Source of the DNA: Anaeramoeba ignava
Lineage: Eukaryota; Metamonada; Anaeramoebidae
Length of the DNA stretch: 64,000 nucleotides
Assembly (NCBI GenBank): GCA_028826165.1
Contig: JAPDFW010000107.1
Coordinates: forward strand, 1-64,000
Reading direction: 5' to 3'
Every line of letters starts with the position of its first letter. Positions within the stretch are counted from its first letter, which is position 1. Below, piece after piece: positions 23,101 to 37,300 of the stretch. A program made the translations under genes and the position numbers. A model generated the notes under the pieces. The model worked only from the letters and a program-made list of their open reading frames with translations. It did not search any database and was not told the DNA's origin.

Positions 23101-23833
23101 ATAATAATAATAATTTACATCAATAAGTTCAGGTAAAGATTTCCTCCATTGAATCTCTCTTTGAGTATCATATAAACGAACCTTTTTTTTTTTTTTAAAT
23201 AGAAAAGAAAATTAATTTTAATTTAAAATAATTTGAATAAAAAATAATCAAATCACTTTTGAATAAGTATAATGCAATTTAACATAAATTCTGCCAATTG
23301 GAGTGTCTTTGTTTTTCTTTTTTAAAGGTAAAAAATCAAAGGACTTTTCAACTGGTTCTTCATTAGTAAGAGAATTAAGAGGAATATTAACTTTTCCAAG
23401 TCGAATTTCTTTTTTCGAATTTAAACGATTCCACAATTTCAAAATAATTACTGAATTATTATTTTTCACAAAAAATAAAAAACTTTCATTCCATTTTGGT
23501 TCTAAAGTTTGTTTTGGAGTTGTTTTTAATTTATGTCTTTGAAATTTAACTGTCACAAAAACATTTGGATAAACTAAAGTTGGTTCTTGAACATGAACTC
23601 GAATTACTAGTTTGAAATTAAAATTTTTAAAAGGAAATGGGAAATGTGAAAGTTTTTTTTTTTTTTTTTAATAAAGATGAAAAAAAAATTATTTTTATTT
23701 TATTTTATTATTTGAATTTATTTTTTGTGAATGACGATTGTTTTTTTTTTATTTATATTATTTATATATTTTTATTCGTGTTTTCTTTTTAATTTAATTT
23801 ACTTTGAATATATAATTGAGGTACTTCATTCAT
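20150..23833 (-). CDS. C2-RasGAP-DUF547 protein, 10 exons (one frame slip)
   Basis: Exons on the minus strand: 23833-23803, 23606-23257, 23181-23119, 22950-22788, 22726-22584, 22507-22392, 22311-22017, 21944-21762, 21691-20763, 20563-20150. All phases agree except exon 9, which is one base short. At 20916-20920 a run of five A (T on the coding strand) interrupts the frame; six would restore it. The product is about 895 aa. Residues 1-125 are a C2 domain (LYIQIIRVHVQEPT, TLEPKWNESFLFF). Residues about 190-440 are a RasGAP domain with the arginine-finger motif LFRTNS and the FIFLRLLSPAIINP signature. From about 550 comes a DUF547 domain (RLGFWLNIYNILFVHSC, YSLDDIFQGVLHGN, FKYHRSDFG). It should stimulate Ras GTP hydrolysis at membranes. 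DUF547 has no settled function. The Asn/Gln-rich C-terminus derives from the downstream repeat. Confidence 0.85.
20577..20752. repeat. RasGAP intron 9 repeat, ATTTGATTTAAATTTGATTT
   Basis: The intron 20564-20762 is filled with degenerate 11-bp TTTGATTTATA/TTTGATTTAAA units. It retains a GTAAATAC donor and a TTTTTAG acceptor. Confidence 0.7.
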
Positions 23834-24479
23834 ATTTTTTAATTTCGTAAATTAAAAATTTAAAAAAAAAAATAAAAAAATGAAAATAAAAAAATGTTTG
23901 ATAAAATTTGTTTTTATACTGATGATCAAATAATAATAAAATTTTCTTTTTGTTTTTTGTTTTTGGTTTTTTTTTTTTGTTTACTTGTTTTTTGATAATG
24001 TCAATTTTGCTTTTTTAATTTAATTTAAATTAAAATAATTTTAAATAATTTAAATTAAATCAAATTAAAAGTAAATTTAAGTTAAAAAATAATTCCAAAT
24101 TTAAAAAAAAATTTTTTTTTTTTTCTTGATTGATCTAAAAAAAAAAAATAAAAAAAAAGCGAAAATTTTTTTTTAAATTTGTTTTAAAAATAAAAAGAAA
24201 TAAATGTCATTTTAATAACAAAAAAATATTTAAAAAAGAAAGTTAAAAAGAAAAAAAAACAAATGACGTATTTAAATGAATAAATTTTTTTGACTTATTT
24301 TCTTTTTAAAAAATTTAATTTAATTTAATTTAATTTGATCTAAAAAAAGAAAGAAAGAAAGAAAGAGGAAAAAAAACTAAAAGGAGAAAAACAAAAATTA
24401 AAATTATCCATTTTTTTTTTTAAATTCCATTTTTTCATTTTTCATTTTTTTCATTTTAAAAAAAAAATAAAAAAAGAAA
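23834..24479. promoter_or_regulatory. Divergent promoter region between RasGAP and SKI2 genes
   Basis: 646 bp of A/T tracts with no gene. Immediately upstream of the SKI2 ATG, at 24435-24457, lies TCATTTTTCATTTTTTTCAT, which fits 12 of 13 positions of the parabasalid Inr consensus TCAYTWYTCATTA. On the other side the RasGAP start is preceded by a TTTTCATTTTTTTATT tract. Promoter function is inferred from position only. Confidence 0.45.
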
Positions 24480-27400
24480 ATGGACAAAAATTTAAAAACA
24501 TTAGAAAATGAAGTAGAAAATTATTTATTAAAAGAAACACTACATGAAACAATAGAAGGAATTTTATGGGAAGAAAACAAAACAACTACAAAAGAAATGC
24601 TAGAAATAGAAAATTTAGAACCAATGAAATTATATTTAGAAGTAACAAGTGAATGGGACATTGGAACAGGAGAAATAACAGGCATGCAAGAAAAAACAGC
24701 GTTTGGATATGGACTTCAATCACATAATTCAACATCTTTAACTCGTGAAAAAAATGAACAGCAAAATATTGAAGGTGAATTTGGTGGATTGCCGTTTTTT
24801 CCTGGTGGTTTTGTCCCTTTTGAAAAGCAAAAAATAATCGATCTTGATTCTATTCGTGCGGTTGAAGCTTTGGAAAAAAAAGATGGATTGGAAAAAATCC
24901 CTCCAGGAATTAAGGAGTTAATTCGTTCAAAACTTGGAATTAATAATCATGAACAAGTTGATGAAATTGATGAAATTGATGAAATTCAACAAGAAAATAT
25001 TGAAAACCAAAATTTAAATGAAAATGAAAATGAAAATGAAAATGAAAATGAAAATGATAAAAAAAATATTGATATTATTTTAAAAGAAAAAGAACCAACT
25101 TTAACTGATTTTGAATCAAATTTAAATTTAAAAGAGGATCTTGATAAAGATTCTAAAAAAAATTGGGTTGTTGAAGATCAAACAGATGTTTCTAATTTTG
25201 AAGAGTTAATTCCCAAACTTGCTTTAGAAGTATCATAAAAGATATTATAATTTAAATTAAATTTAATTTAATTTAATTTTCATAATTTTAAAAAAAAAAA
25301 AAGTTCCCTTTCAAATTGGATAACTTTCAAAAAAGAGCTATTCTTCACTTAGAACAAAATCAAAGCGTATTTGTAGCTGCTCATACATCAGCAGGTAAAA
25401 CAGTAGTAGCAGAATACGCAATCCAATTAGCAAAACAACACTGTTCAAGAGTAATTTACACATCACCAATAAAAGCATTATCAAATCAAAAATATAGAGA
25501 TTTCAAAAGGAAATTTAAAGATGTTGGAATTATAACAGGAGATGTGAGTTTAAATCCAGACGCATTTTGCCTAATAGTGACAACAGAAATCTTGCGAAAC
25601 ATGTTATATCGTGGAGCAGATGTGATCCGCGATATTGAATGGGTGATTTTTGATGAAATCCATTATATAAATAACTTAGAACGTGGTGTTGTTTGGGAAG
25701 AATCAATTATAATGCTTCCAAGTCATGTGAATTTTATCATGCTTTCAGCAACAGTTGAAAATTCAGTCCAATTCGCTTCGTGGATTGGAAGAACTAAGAA
25801 AAAAACAATTTATGTCATTTCAACTCCAAAAAGACCTGTTCCTCTTGAACATTTTATTTACACAGACACTTGCTCAAATTATAAACAAGGTCAGAAAAAA
25901 CATCTTGGAGAACTTTTTCTAATTGTTGATAAAAATGGAAAATTTCAAACAAATGGATACCAAAACGCTCTGCGTGCTCTTCGCAAAAAAGGAGAGGATG
26001 AAGAGGAAAAAAGAATTAGAAGAGAAAACGCAGGAAATATCACAACAAAAAAAGGCAAAATGCAACCAAATCGATCGAAAAACAAGCAAAAACTTGCACA
26101 ATCAACAAAGAAAATAATCTCGCCAAATCAAGGATTTAATTCAATGGGTAATTCAAATTTCAACAGATCATATTGGACAAATTTGGTGTCTCTTCTTCAG
26201 AGAGAGAATTTATTCCCAACAATTGTGTTTTCATATTCAAAAAACAAATGCAATAAGCTTGGGAGATGGATGGAATCATTTAATTTATTAACTCCAAATG
26301 AAAAATCACAAATCCAAGAAATGATTCACAAAACAGAACAAAAACTGCCATATGGTGATCGCCATTTACCGCAATTTGAGGAGATCAAGAGACTTTTAGT
26401 CAGCGGAGTTGGCGTTCATCATGGCGGTTTTCTTCCAATAATCAAAGAACTTGTTGAAATATTATTTTCAGAAGGTTTAGTCAAAGTACTTTTTGCAACA
26501 GAAACATTTGCAGTTGGAGTCAACATGCCAGCACGGTGTGTTGTGTTTAATAACATTGAGAAAAATGATGGCAAGGATTTCAGACCACTCCGTTCGGATG
26601 AGTATATCCAGCAATCCGGGAGAGCTGGAAGACGTGGGATTGACTCATCTGGAGTTGTTATCATTGCAATGAACAATAAATTCCATGATTCTTCACTTCT
26701 ATCTAAAATTATTCTTGGAAAACCAACTCATTTGGAATCTCAATTCAGATTGACTTACATCATGATCCTCAATCTGCTCAAATTTAACGAACTTAAAATC
26801 GAGGATGTTCTTAAGCAAAGTTTTTCCGAATTTTATTCCCAACTTGATGCTATTGAGAAAAAGAAAAATCTTTTACAAATAAGTAAGGAAACTCATGATA
26901 TTGAGGATATCCAATGCATTCATAATAAAAGTGAAGAGATGGAGAAATATTATGATATTGTTACAAAGCTTTCTTCTTTTAATGAGCTTTTCTCTTCTGA
27001 TCAACTTTCTCCTGGAAGAATAATCATGACCGGTATCGAAAAATCTCACAATTTCGCTGTTATCATCAAAACAAAAACTCAATCATCAAAATTACGTTTT
27101 CATATTCTTTCTTTCGATGAATTTGATTCTGAAAATTTTAAATTGGTTTGGATTGGAATCGAGGATATTATTATCACTTTTCAAGACAAAATCAAAATTT
27201 CCACAAACCAACTTTCCAAAGCAAATTCTTATTCAAAACAAAATTCAAATCAAAATTCAGATCAAAATCAAAATTCAAATCAAAATCAAAATTCAAATCA
27301 AAATTCAGATCAAAATCAAAATCAAAATCAAAATCAAAATCAAAATCGAGAAGCAGCTTTGAGTATCTTCAAAAAACTCAAACAAAAAGTTAAGGATCAC

Positions 27401-28225
27401 GACTCAGGAAAAAATCCATTCAAATTACTTAAACTGAAAAAAATATCCAATATTGATCCGAAAATAATTGAAGCATATACTGAAAAAAATACACTATTTG
27501 GTTCTTTAAAAGATAACTTATGCTATCAGTGTCCCTTAAGACAAAAGCATTTTGAGATACATAATTATTTGATGCAATTGAAAACACTCAAGCAAGAACT
27601 TCAATATGATCTTTCTGACGAAAGTTTAATATTCAAACCAGAATTTGATAAAAAACTTGAAGTGTTAAAAAAATTGGATTTCATAACTGATGATTTAACA
27701 ATAAAAACAAAAGGAAGAGTTGCTTGTGAAATTCACACTTGCAACGAATTAATTATGACTGAGATAATATTTTCAGGCGCACTTAACAAGCTTCAACCAG
27801 AGGAAATTGCATCTGCTTTAGCTTTCTTTCTATTCGAAAAGGGACACAATCGTCCTATTTATTTAACGGCACAAGTTGAGAAAGCAATTCAACAATTTCG
27901 TGAAATAATTGGAAATATTATTACAACAGAAAGAAAATGTGGACTTCCTGTTAATCCAATAGACTATTTTTCTCATTTTTCTTTGGATTTATCTCAAATT
28001 TTTTATCTTTGGGCTTCTGGTACACCTTTTTCTCAAATTATTCGTATTACTGATATAGAAGAAGGCTCGATTGTTAGATCTATTAGAAGACTTGATGAAG
28101 TTTGTAAGAAATTGCAAGTTGTTGCTAAAATTATTGGTGATGATTCTTTGGTTGAAAGTTTTAAAAAAGTTTCTGAGAAAATTAGAAGAGATATTGTTTT
28201 TGCTGCTTCACTTTATTATGATTAA
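24480..28225 (+). CDS. SKI2: SKI2-type DExH RNA helicase, 2 exons
   Basis: The helicase of the cytoplasmic Ski complex, which feeds mRNA into the exosome. Exons 24480-25229 and 25304-28225 give 1223 aa (human SKIV2L about 1246). The N-terminal arm carries the LPFFPGGFVPFE type motif and ends in WVVEDQTDVSNF. The helicase core starts FPFKLDNFQKRAILHLEQNQ. Motif I is AAHTSAGKT (residues 275-283), motif II DEIH, motif III SAT and motif VI QSGRAGRRG. A Ser/Asn/Gln/Asp repeat (27240-27345) sits in the insertion (arch) region. The C-terminal DSHCT domain is complete (GNIITTERKCGLP to VFAASLYYD). SKI2 rather than MTR4 is supported by the N-terminal arm and the PFELD-like entry. The single intron has GTATCA and AAAAAG ends, and the second exon has no usable ATG at its start, supporting splicing. 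Confidence 0.92.
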
Positions 28226-28382
28226 TTTTTTCCACTTATTTTTTTTAAAGATTATTTTAATAAATCTTTTTTTTTTGAATTTTTGGATCATTTTTTTTTT
28301 TTCAAATTTAAAATTTTCATTTTTCTTCTTCTTTTTCTTTCTATTTTTTATTTTTTTATTTTTTAATTTTTTATTTTTTTTT

Positions 28383-31300
28383 ATGAATTTTCTTTCTAAT
28401 ACTCCAACTTATCTTTTAATTTTTCCAAGATCTTATGAATATGTTTTTCATTCCATCTCAGATTTTTCATTTCAACATTTTAAAAAAGAACTTAACGAAG
28501 TTATTTTAAATTTTAAAAAAGGAGGTAAAATAAAAAAAATTAAATAAAAATTAAAATAAAAAATAAATGATCAATAAAACAAAAAATTTTTTAATCAATA
28601 AATTTAAGAAAATTCGTTACAATTTTCTTCAATCAGTATCTTATTAGAACATTCTAAAGCAATTTTAAGACATTTACTTACTTTTGAAGAGGAAAATTTT
28701 TTTCTTAATGAAATTATTCCTTCAATATTATTAATTCTAAATGAAAAGTAGAAAATTTTCCATTTTAAAAAAATATTTTTCGAAAATTAAAAATTAATCA
28801 ATTTATTTTTCAAAAAAAAAAATAAAAGCAAATTTTTATCAAATTTATCACAAGAAACTTGCGAAATTATCAATAAATTTTATCAAAATTTAATTAATCT
28901 TGTTTTGGATCGTATTGAAAAAGATGAAACAGTTTATTTTTATCAATTATTATCAAGAATTTTAAATACAGATTCTTATAAATGGAATCAAAAAAATAAC
29001 CAATTCAAAGATTCCATTTATTTAGAAAAAGTTGAACTTTTACAAATTCTAAATGATTTTGAAATTGTTTCTAAAATTAATTCAAACAATTTAAAAGATT
29101 CAAACAATTTAAAAGATTCAAACAATTTAAAAGATTTAAAAGATTCAAAAGATTTAAAAAATTCAAAAGATTTAAACAATTTAAATAATTTAAAAGATTC
29201 AAAAGATTCTAAAAATAATTCAAACAATTTAAAAGATTCAAAAGATTCAAAAGATTCAAAAGATTTAAATAATTCAAAAGATTTAAAAGATTTAAAAGAT
29301 TCTAAAAATAATTCAAAAGATTTAAAAGATTTAAAAGATTTAAAAGATTTAAAAGATTTAAATAATTCAAAAGATTCTAAAAATTTAAAATATTCTAAAA
29401 ATAATTCAAACAATTCAAAAAATTTAAATGAAAATGATAGTTTTGTTTTACTAAATGATAATTTAAAATATTCAAAAGATTCAAACAATTTAAAAGATTT
29501 AAACAATTTAAAAGATTCAAAAGATTTAAAAAATTTAAAAAATTTAAAAGATTCAAAAGATTCAAAAGATTCAAAAGATTTAAAAGATTCAAAATATTCA
29601 AAATATTCAAAAGATTCAAAAAATTTAAAAAATTTAAAAGATTTAAAAGATTTAAAAGATTTAAAAGAAAATGATTCAAATAGTGATGATAGTGATGGTT
29701 TTGTTTTAATAAATGATAATTCTAAAGATTTAAAAGATTTAAAAGAAAATGATTCAAATAGTGATGATAGTGATGATTTTGTTTTAATAAATGATAATGG
29801 AAATAATCCAACTATTTATGGAAATCCTCCAAAACCCCTTTCTATTTATTATCATTTGGAAGTAAAAATTACCATTTCATTCTTAATTGAAAAAAAAAAA
29901 TCTTAAATTCTAAAAATTTTTTTTCTTAGCAAGATATTGTTTCTCCTAAAATTTATTTCTTGGAAAATATTCAATTTTTTGGTAATCATTGGGGATTTGA
30001 GCTTTTGGAAAGAATTTTATGTGATCCTAATTACGAAATCACAATATCACAACTTTCTTATTTAATTCAATTAATTTCTAAAGTAAATCAATTTTAAAAA
30101 CTTAATTCTCAACTTATAATAATGTTTTTTTTTTTATGATTTGTTTTAATTTGATTAAAAAAAATTTTTTTAAAAGATCACAGAATCAATTGCAACAAAT
30201 TTATATCCAATAATTACTAAATTTATCGAAGGCTCAGTTAATCATTTAAAAAGAATTTGGGAAACAGAAAATTTTGAAAGTAATGCATCTGATTTAACAT
30301 CAAAAATATTGGATAATATCAAATTAACTTTACTTGCTTATGGAAATTACCCGCAAACAATGTCAAAAATTATCAAATATACACTGGATTTAGCAGAAAC
30401 TTTATACAAAAGAGAGAATGTTTCTGAAGCACAAATGACAGCCTTTGTTTTAATTCAATACTCAATAAATCAAAACAAAGCGTTTGCAACGAACTACCCA
30501 TTAGAAAAAACGCATTCAAATAAAATATCACTATTTATTGTAAATTGGATCAAATCAACCTCATTTTTATTCAAATTTTATTCTCGTAATTTAACTGCTA
30601 AAGATGTCAATTTGATTGAAATGTCTGGACATATATTAAGTTATATACTTAGTATTGATATTGATCTGAAAATTTTGGATATTTTGTGGTTAAAAGCAAC
30701 ACAACAAAATTTTGAGGATATTTTAATTAAACAAACCCTATTCAAAACAATCATTTTACTCATAAAACACGACCAACCAGATATTTTGCAAAATTTAAGC
30801 GATAAATTCGATTCAATTGCTGATTTGTCTGTTGTTGATGAATTTGTTTTTGAAGCATTGGAATGTTTAATTTCAAAAGCAATCCGAAATTCAAAACTTT
30901 GCGGAGAAAGAATTTTGTGGAATATTCTTTCAAACTCAAAAAATCTCCCAAATAATTTAATCACAAAAGCAAGAGAATTATTCCAAAAATCTATTCGAGA
31001 ATCGGATTCATTTCGGTTATTTTTTGAAGAAAAATCCGTTGTGAATATTTCTCAAAATTTAAATGTTAACTTTGCAATTTACACACTTCATACCATTTTT
31101 TCTGTTTACAATACATCAAACCTACAGTTTAATATTCGTCAAAGAATACAATTTCTGGATAAAAAATATTCTCTTTTTGATCTATTGATTCAAGACCTGG
31201 AAAACTGTGTTAGTCACAAATCCAACCCAAAACAATTACAGGATGAAAAACGAAAAATGCTTCTCCAAATCAAGCATATTAAAAATTTACAAATCAAAAT

Positions 31301-34300
31301 CAGATTCATTTTTAATCTCATTTTGCACTTGAGTTCTTCAGAACAAAACAAATTCTTCTGCAAAACTTGCAAAATTATGATCAACAATATCATTTCAGAT
31401 TATGAAAGAAACGCTTTCTTTGAAATTTTGAAAGAGTGGTTTCTGAACAAATCTCTTTCTCAAATATTCTTATCAAAACAATTCATAAAGTGCATAATTT
31501 TATTGTTCAAAAATTCTGATTTGTCAAAAACAACTTTCGTTCAATCTCAAGTTTTTATTATCATTTTCATCTTGAAGAATTTTGCCAATTACCAAAAATT
31601 TTTGGATTATTTCGATCAAGAATTATATTTGAAACATCCAACAAATTCTGCTAAATTTGCATGTGCTGATTTACTTTGGCAAATTTCTTTACAAGCAAGA
31701 AAAAAAGATACAAACAAATTTATAAGAAAAATTCTCACCAAATGCCATCTTAATAACTCAACAAATGGAATAGAAAATTTTATTGAAACTTCATATGATT
31801 TTCTTTCAAATTTCTTGAATTCATATTTATCGAATCCAAACAGTAAATCAAGTCAGGATTTACTTTTCAAAATATCGAGAATTCTTTCTATTATTACTAA
31901 TTTTATTCATCAATACGATAAACAATTCAAACATCTTGTTGATTATAAATCTCCACATGTTTCTTTCAAAAAAAGGATTGATTTCAAAATATGTTCATAT
32001 ATAATCACTGAACAAGACAAAAAACCTGAAGCAATTCAAGTTTTATCAAATCTTACTCTTTATTATTTCTTTGTTTTTCTTTCAAAGAAGTTTCACTTGA
32101 AAGTCCGTTATTTTTCACTTTCTGTTTCTGGATATGAAATCACATTCCAAGAAGATTCCACATTGAATCAACCTATTTATAGTCTTTATATATCAAATAA
32201 ATGTTTATTTGATACAAATGAAATTAATATTAAAACTTTTGATTCCAATTTTGGTTTATATCGAGTCTCAAAAATCCAAAAAGATCTTGAATTTGTAAAA
32301 TTAAAATCAAAATTAAAATTAAAATTAAAATTAAAATCAAAATTAAAATCAAAATTAAAATTAAAATCAAAATTAAATTTAAAATTAAAATTAAAATCAA
32401 AATTAAAATTAAAATTAAAATCAATTTAAAATTAAAATTCAATTTAAAATCAAATTTAAAATTAAAATTAAAATTAAAATCAAAATTAAAATTAAAAATT
32501 ATATTATTATTCTTCTTCTTAGAATTTTTCTGATAGATTTCCTGTTCAACTTCTTCTCAAAAAAAAAATATTTCCAAATTTAATCAAAATACTTAATTTA
32601 GAAAAAATAGTTGCAAAAAAAGCATGGAAATTAATTCAAGAACTTCCATTATGCAAAAATTTAGTAATTTATTTTCTCAAAAAAATATCATGGAAATGAA
32701 GGATTGGAACAATTTAAATTCCAAAAACAAATTCTATTTGTTATATTTACTTGATCTAATGCGTCTTCATATTTTTAATTCAAACAAGAAATTTGTTGAT
32801 ACTTTCAAACTAAAAAACGAAGAATGGTGCTCATCTTTTATTAACAAAGGTGGATTACAAAAATTATTGATTATTTATGGAGAATTAACTCAACAAATAT
32901 ATAATTTATTGGAAATTCCAAATTCAAATAATACTGATCATTTACCTTCAATTAAACTTTTTAAGAATCCTATTAAAAATATTTTGATTCAAGAAAAGGA
33001 CTCTTTTTACATCATTTCTCATCTTCTTGATACAATTTTCTACATCTTTGATTTTTCAAATTTTGTAAAAGATGATCAGGAAGTTTCTTTTGTAAATTCC
33101 AAAATATCAACAAATTTCGAAATTATAAATGATTTATTCGTTTTGATTCTGAAAAATATTCAACAATTTATTCAAATAATGTATTTCAATTCAGATCAAA
33201 ATACCAATAAATGGTTAGTTTCAATTATTGAAAAGTCTTTCAATATTGCGATTTATTTCCTCAACAATTGGAATCAACTTATGGTATTGGTTAAAAATTT
33301 AGATTTCAAGAAATGGGTTTATTACACACTTTTTATAAACAAATCTCAAGAAGTTTCAAATAGATTGATAATGTTTTTTCAGCAACTTTTTTCATCATCC
33401 CAAAATTCATCCAATTTTCTTATTTTCTCTGAAGAATTTTCACATCAAAAAATTTTGGTGGAAAATGGGATATCAAACCAAAAATATATCTTGAATTTAT
33501 TTTTTAGTTATTTTGAATTATTACATGAGTTTCAAGAAAGTTCAGGAGTATTTTTTGATAGTTTAATGGTGATTTTATTTCAAGTTGGAAATGAAAATGA
33601 AAATGAAAATTCTCAAAATTTTCTTGGGACAATTCTATCTAAAAAAGAATTATTTGATGTTCTGAAATTTATCATTTGGCAAATACAAAAACAACTCAAT
33701 TTCAATTCCCACAAAACATATGATTCTTTCCTTCTCATGCTATTATCATTTCTAAACAAATTTTTATTAAAAATCACTTCCCAAAAGCATTCAGAAGAAT
33801 TATTTACATATATTGGATTTAAACTTGGATTAATTGATGAAATTTTTCGTATTCATTTATTTCCTCTTGTTTCTGAAAAATCCCTCTATTTCAAAATTCT
33901 CCCAAAATTAAAAGATCGAGAATCAAGAAAGCAAGCGTATGATTTATTACTTTTGCTTTGTAAATATTCTGGCACAAATTTATATCATTTATCAAACATG
34001 ATTTTACTACAATTACAAAATGTAGAAGAATTAAATACTTGGGATGTTGAAAATCAAAATTATTCTTCTCCAAAACAATTGAAAAGATTATCCAAATCGT
34101 CAAAAGCACTAACAAAAACAATACCAAATACAAAAACAATACCAAATACAAAAATAAATTCCAAATTAAAAAATATTAACAAGAAAAAACAAGAACTTTT
34201 TTCATATTCGGGATTGGAAAATCAAGGATCAACTTGTTATATTAATTCAATTTTACAACAATTATTTTGGATTAAACAATTCAGAAAAAAAATCATAGGA

Positions 34301-37300
34301 GCAAATGTTTTTTTCAAATTAAAGAAAATCAATTTGAAAATTCAAGATAATAATAACAATAATAAGAAGAAAAATAAGAATAAGAATAAGAATAACAACG
34401 ATAGAAATAATAATATAAAATTATTTCAAGAACTTCAATCAATATTTAAACAATTGAATACGAGAACCCATTCTAGTATTAAAACTTCAAATTTTTGTCT
34501 TGCATTAAATAATATAAATATTATCAAAAGCAATGTAAATACTCAACAAGATGCAAATGAATTTTTACATAATCTTTTTGAAGTTATCGAAGATGTTATT
34601 AACATCACAAAAATGAATGATATATTAGATGTATTTACCGGCTCAATATTGCAAAGAGTTGTTTGTAAAAATCGACACGAATCAATAATCTCACAAAAAT
34701 TTCGCACACTGGAATTAGATATAGACAATATATCCAATTTACGTTTATCAATCACAAAATTTTTATCTAGTGAAAAATTAGAAAAAAAAAATAAATTTTA
34801 TTGTCAACATTGCCAAAAAAATGTTGAAGCAATTAAATGTTGTTATTTTGAAAATATGCCAGATATACTTATTATTCATTTGAAAAGATTTAAATATAAT
34901 AATAGGCAACATCAGATAATTAAATTGGATTCAGAGTTTACTTTTCCTTTTTCTCTTATTATTCAGCATATTCAACATATTCAACATATTAAACCTTCAG
35001 AACAAAACGATGATTCTTTCAATCAACAAAAATTTTCAGAGAAATATCTTCAAAATATTAAAAAAACAAAATATAATTTGATTGGAATTGTGATACATTC
35101 AGGTGGAGCGCAAACAGGTCATTATTATTCTTTTATTAACTCACCAAATTTTCAAAATGATTCTGAATTTTCAAAAAATGTTTGGCTTGAATTCAATGAT
35201 AGGAAAGTTTTTTATTTAAGTCCAGAAGATTTAAAAGAAAGATCATTTGGAAGTAAATATTTACAAACTAGTCAAATATCAACAAATGCTTATATATTAT
35301 TTTATGAAAAAGACAAGCAATATGTTTATACTGAAAATGAAACTAAGAACGAAAATGATGAAAACAATAAAAATGATGAAAACAAAATTGAAAACAAAAT
35401 TGAAAACAATGAAAATAATGAAAATAATCAAAATAATGAAAATAATCAAAATAATGAAAATAATGAAAATAATGAAAAATCAAATTGAAAATAATGAAAA
35501 TAATGAAAATAATGAAAATAATCAAAATAATGAAAATAATGAAAATAATCAAAATAATGAAAATAATGAAAATAATGAAAATAATGAAAATAATCAAAAT
35601 AATCAAAATAAAAATCAAAATCAAAATAATGAAAATAATCAAAATAATGAAAATAATCAAAATAATCAAATTGAAAACGAAAATCAAAATCAAAATCAAA
35701 ATAATCAAAATAATCAAAATTGAATCAGTTCAAAATGAAAATCAAAATGAAAATCAAAATTGAAGAAGAAATTAAAATTGAAAATCAAAATGAAAATGAA
35801 GATGAAAACCAAAATGAAAATAATCAAAATAATCAAAATCAAAATAATCAAAATCAAAATAATCAAAATAATCAAAATCAAAATAATCAAAATCAAAATC
35901 AAAATCAAATTGAAGAAGAAATTAAAATTGAAAATCAAAATAATGAAAATAATGAAAACAATGAAAATAATGAAAATAATCAAAATCAAAATCAAAATCA
36001 AAATCAAAATCAAATTGAAGAAGAAATTAAAATTGAAAACCAAAATGAAAATGAAAATGAAAATCAAAATGAAAATCAAAATGAAAATCAAAATCAAAAT
36101 GAAAATCAAAATCAAAATCAAAATCAAAATCAAGATGAAAATGAAAATCAAAATGAAAGTGAAAATACTTATGAAACACTTTCTCGAAGAGAATGCTTTG
36201 AAGAGACAATAAAAATTTATAATCAAAAAGAAATCAAAACATTATTTACACAAGATTATTCATATTTTATATCAGAACTTAGCAATATAGATCCAAATTT
36301 TTGTGAAGAAAAAATCAAAGAGAAAGCAAACTGTTTAGTTTCAATTATAAAAGTAGCAACATTATTCTTATTTAAGATTCAAATACACAAAAGAAAAGCA
36401 ATAGAATTAAATGATTATTTTAAACAAATTTCTCAATTATATTCAGATTCTAAAAAGGTTTCATATTGGTTTTTTGAAACTATTATTCAAAAAAATTGGA
36501 TCATAAAAATACTTATTAATTGTCCAATAATTCAAATTCGAAATTCGTTTTTAAATTTAATTCGAAGTGTAACTTCTAATATTATAAAAGAAGAAAGGAT
36601 TATTTATTCTAATTTGAAAAACCAAATTCAATCTGGAGAAAATGAAAAAGATGAAAAAGATGAAAAAAATGAAAAATCAATTTTAATTACTTTTATTGAT
36701 TTTTTAATCAAAAATGTATGATTTTTTTTTGAATTGAATTTTTCAAAAATCACTCAAATTATTCTTATTATTTTTATTAATATTCTTTTTCTTTATTTAA
36801 ATTTTTTGTTTTAGATTAATTCCTTTTCTAAAAAAAATTCAAACACAGAATATTTCCTCAATTTAATTTATGATTTTGCACAATTTGGAAAGTTTGAATG
36901 TAAATATTTATTTCATCGAGGATTTATTCAAATTCTTATTGATTTTTATATGAGAAATTTCGAAAGTCAAAATCAAAATGAAAATGAAAACGAAAATCAA
37001 AATCAAAATCAAAATCAAAAATCAAAATCAAAATCAAAATCAAAATCAAAATCAAAATCAAAATCAAAATCAAAATCAAAATCAAAATCAAAATCAAAAT
37101 CAAAATCAAATATTTGATAAAAAATATAGAAAAAGGAATACAATTTTATTCCACAAAATTAATTTAGATGAAGAAATAATTAAATCAAAAAATTTATCAA
37201 TAATTCTTCAAATTCTTTATCATATTTATTCTCATTGTTATATAATATCAACTATAAAAGAAGAAAGAAAAACAAATGAAAATCAAAATCAAAATAATCA

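Noticed and set aside
32300-32442. KLKSKLKL C-terminal tail ending the USP solenoid at 32429
   Set aside because: The tail is intron repeat. GTAAAA at 32295 and CTTAG at 32522 are good splice sites and conserved text resumes in phase afterwards.
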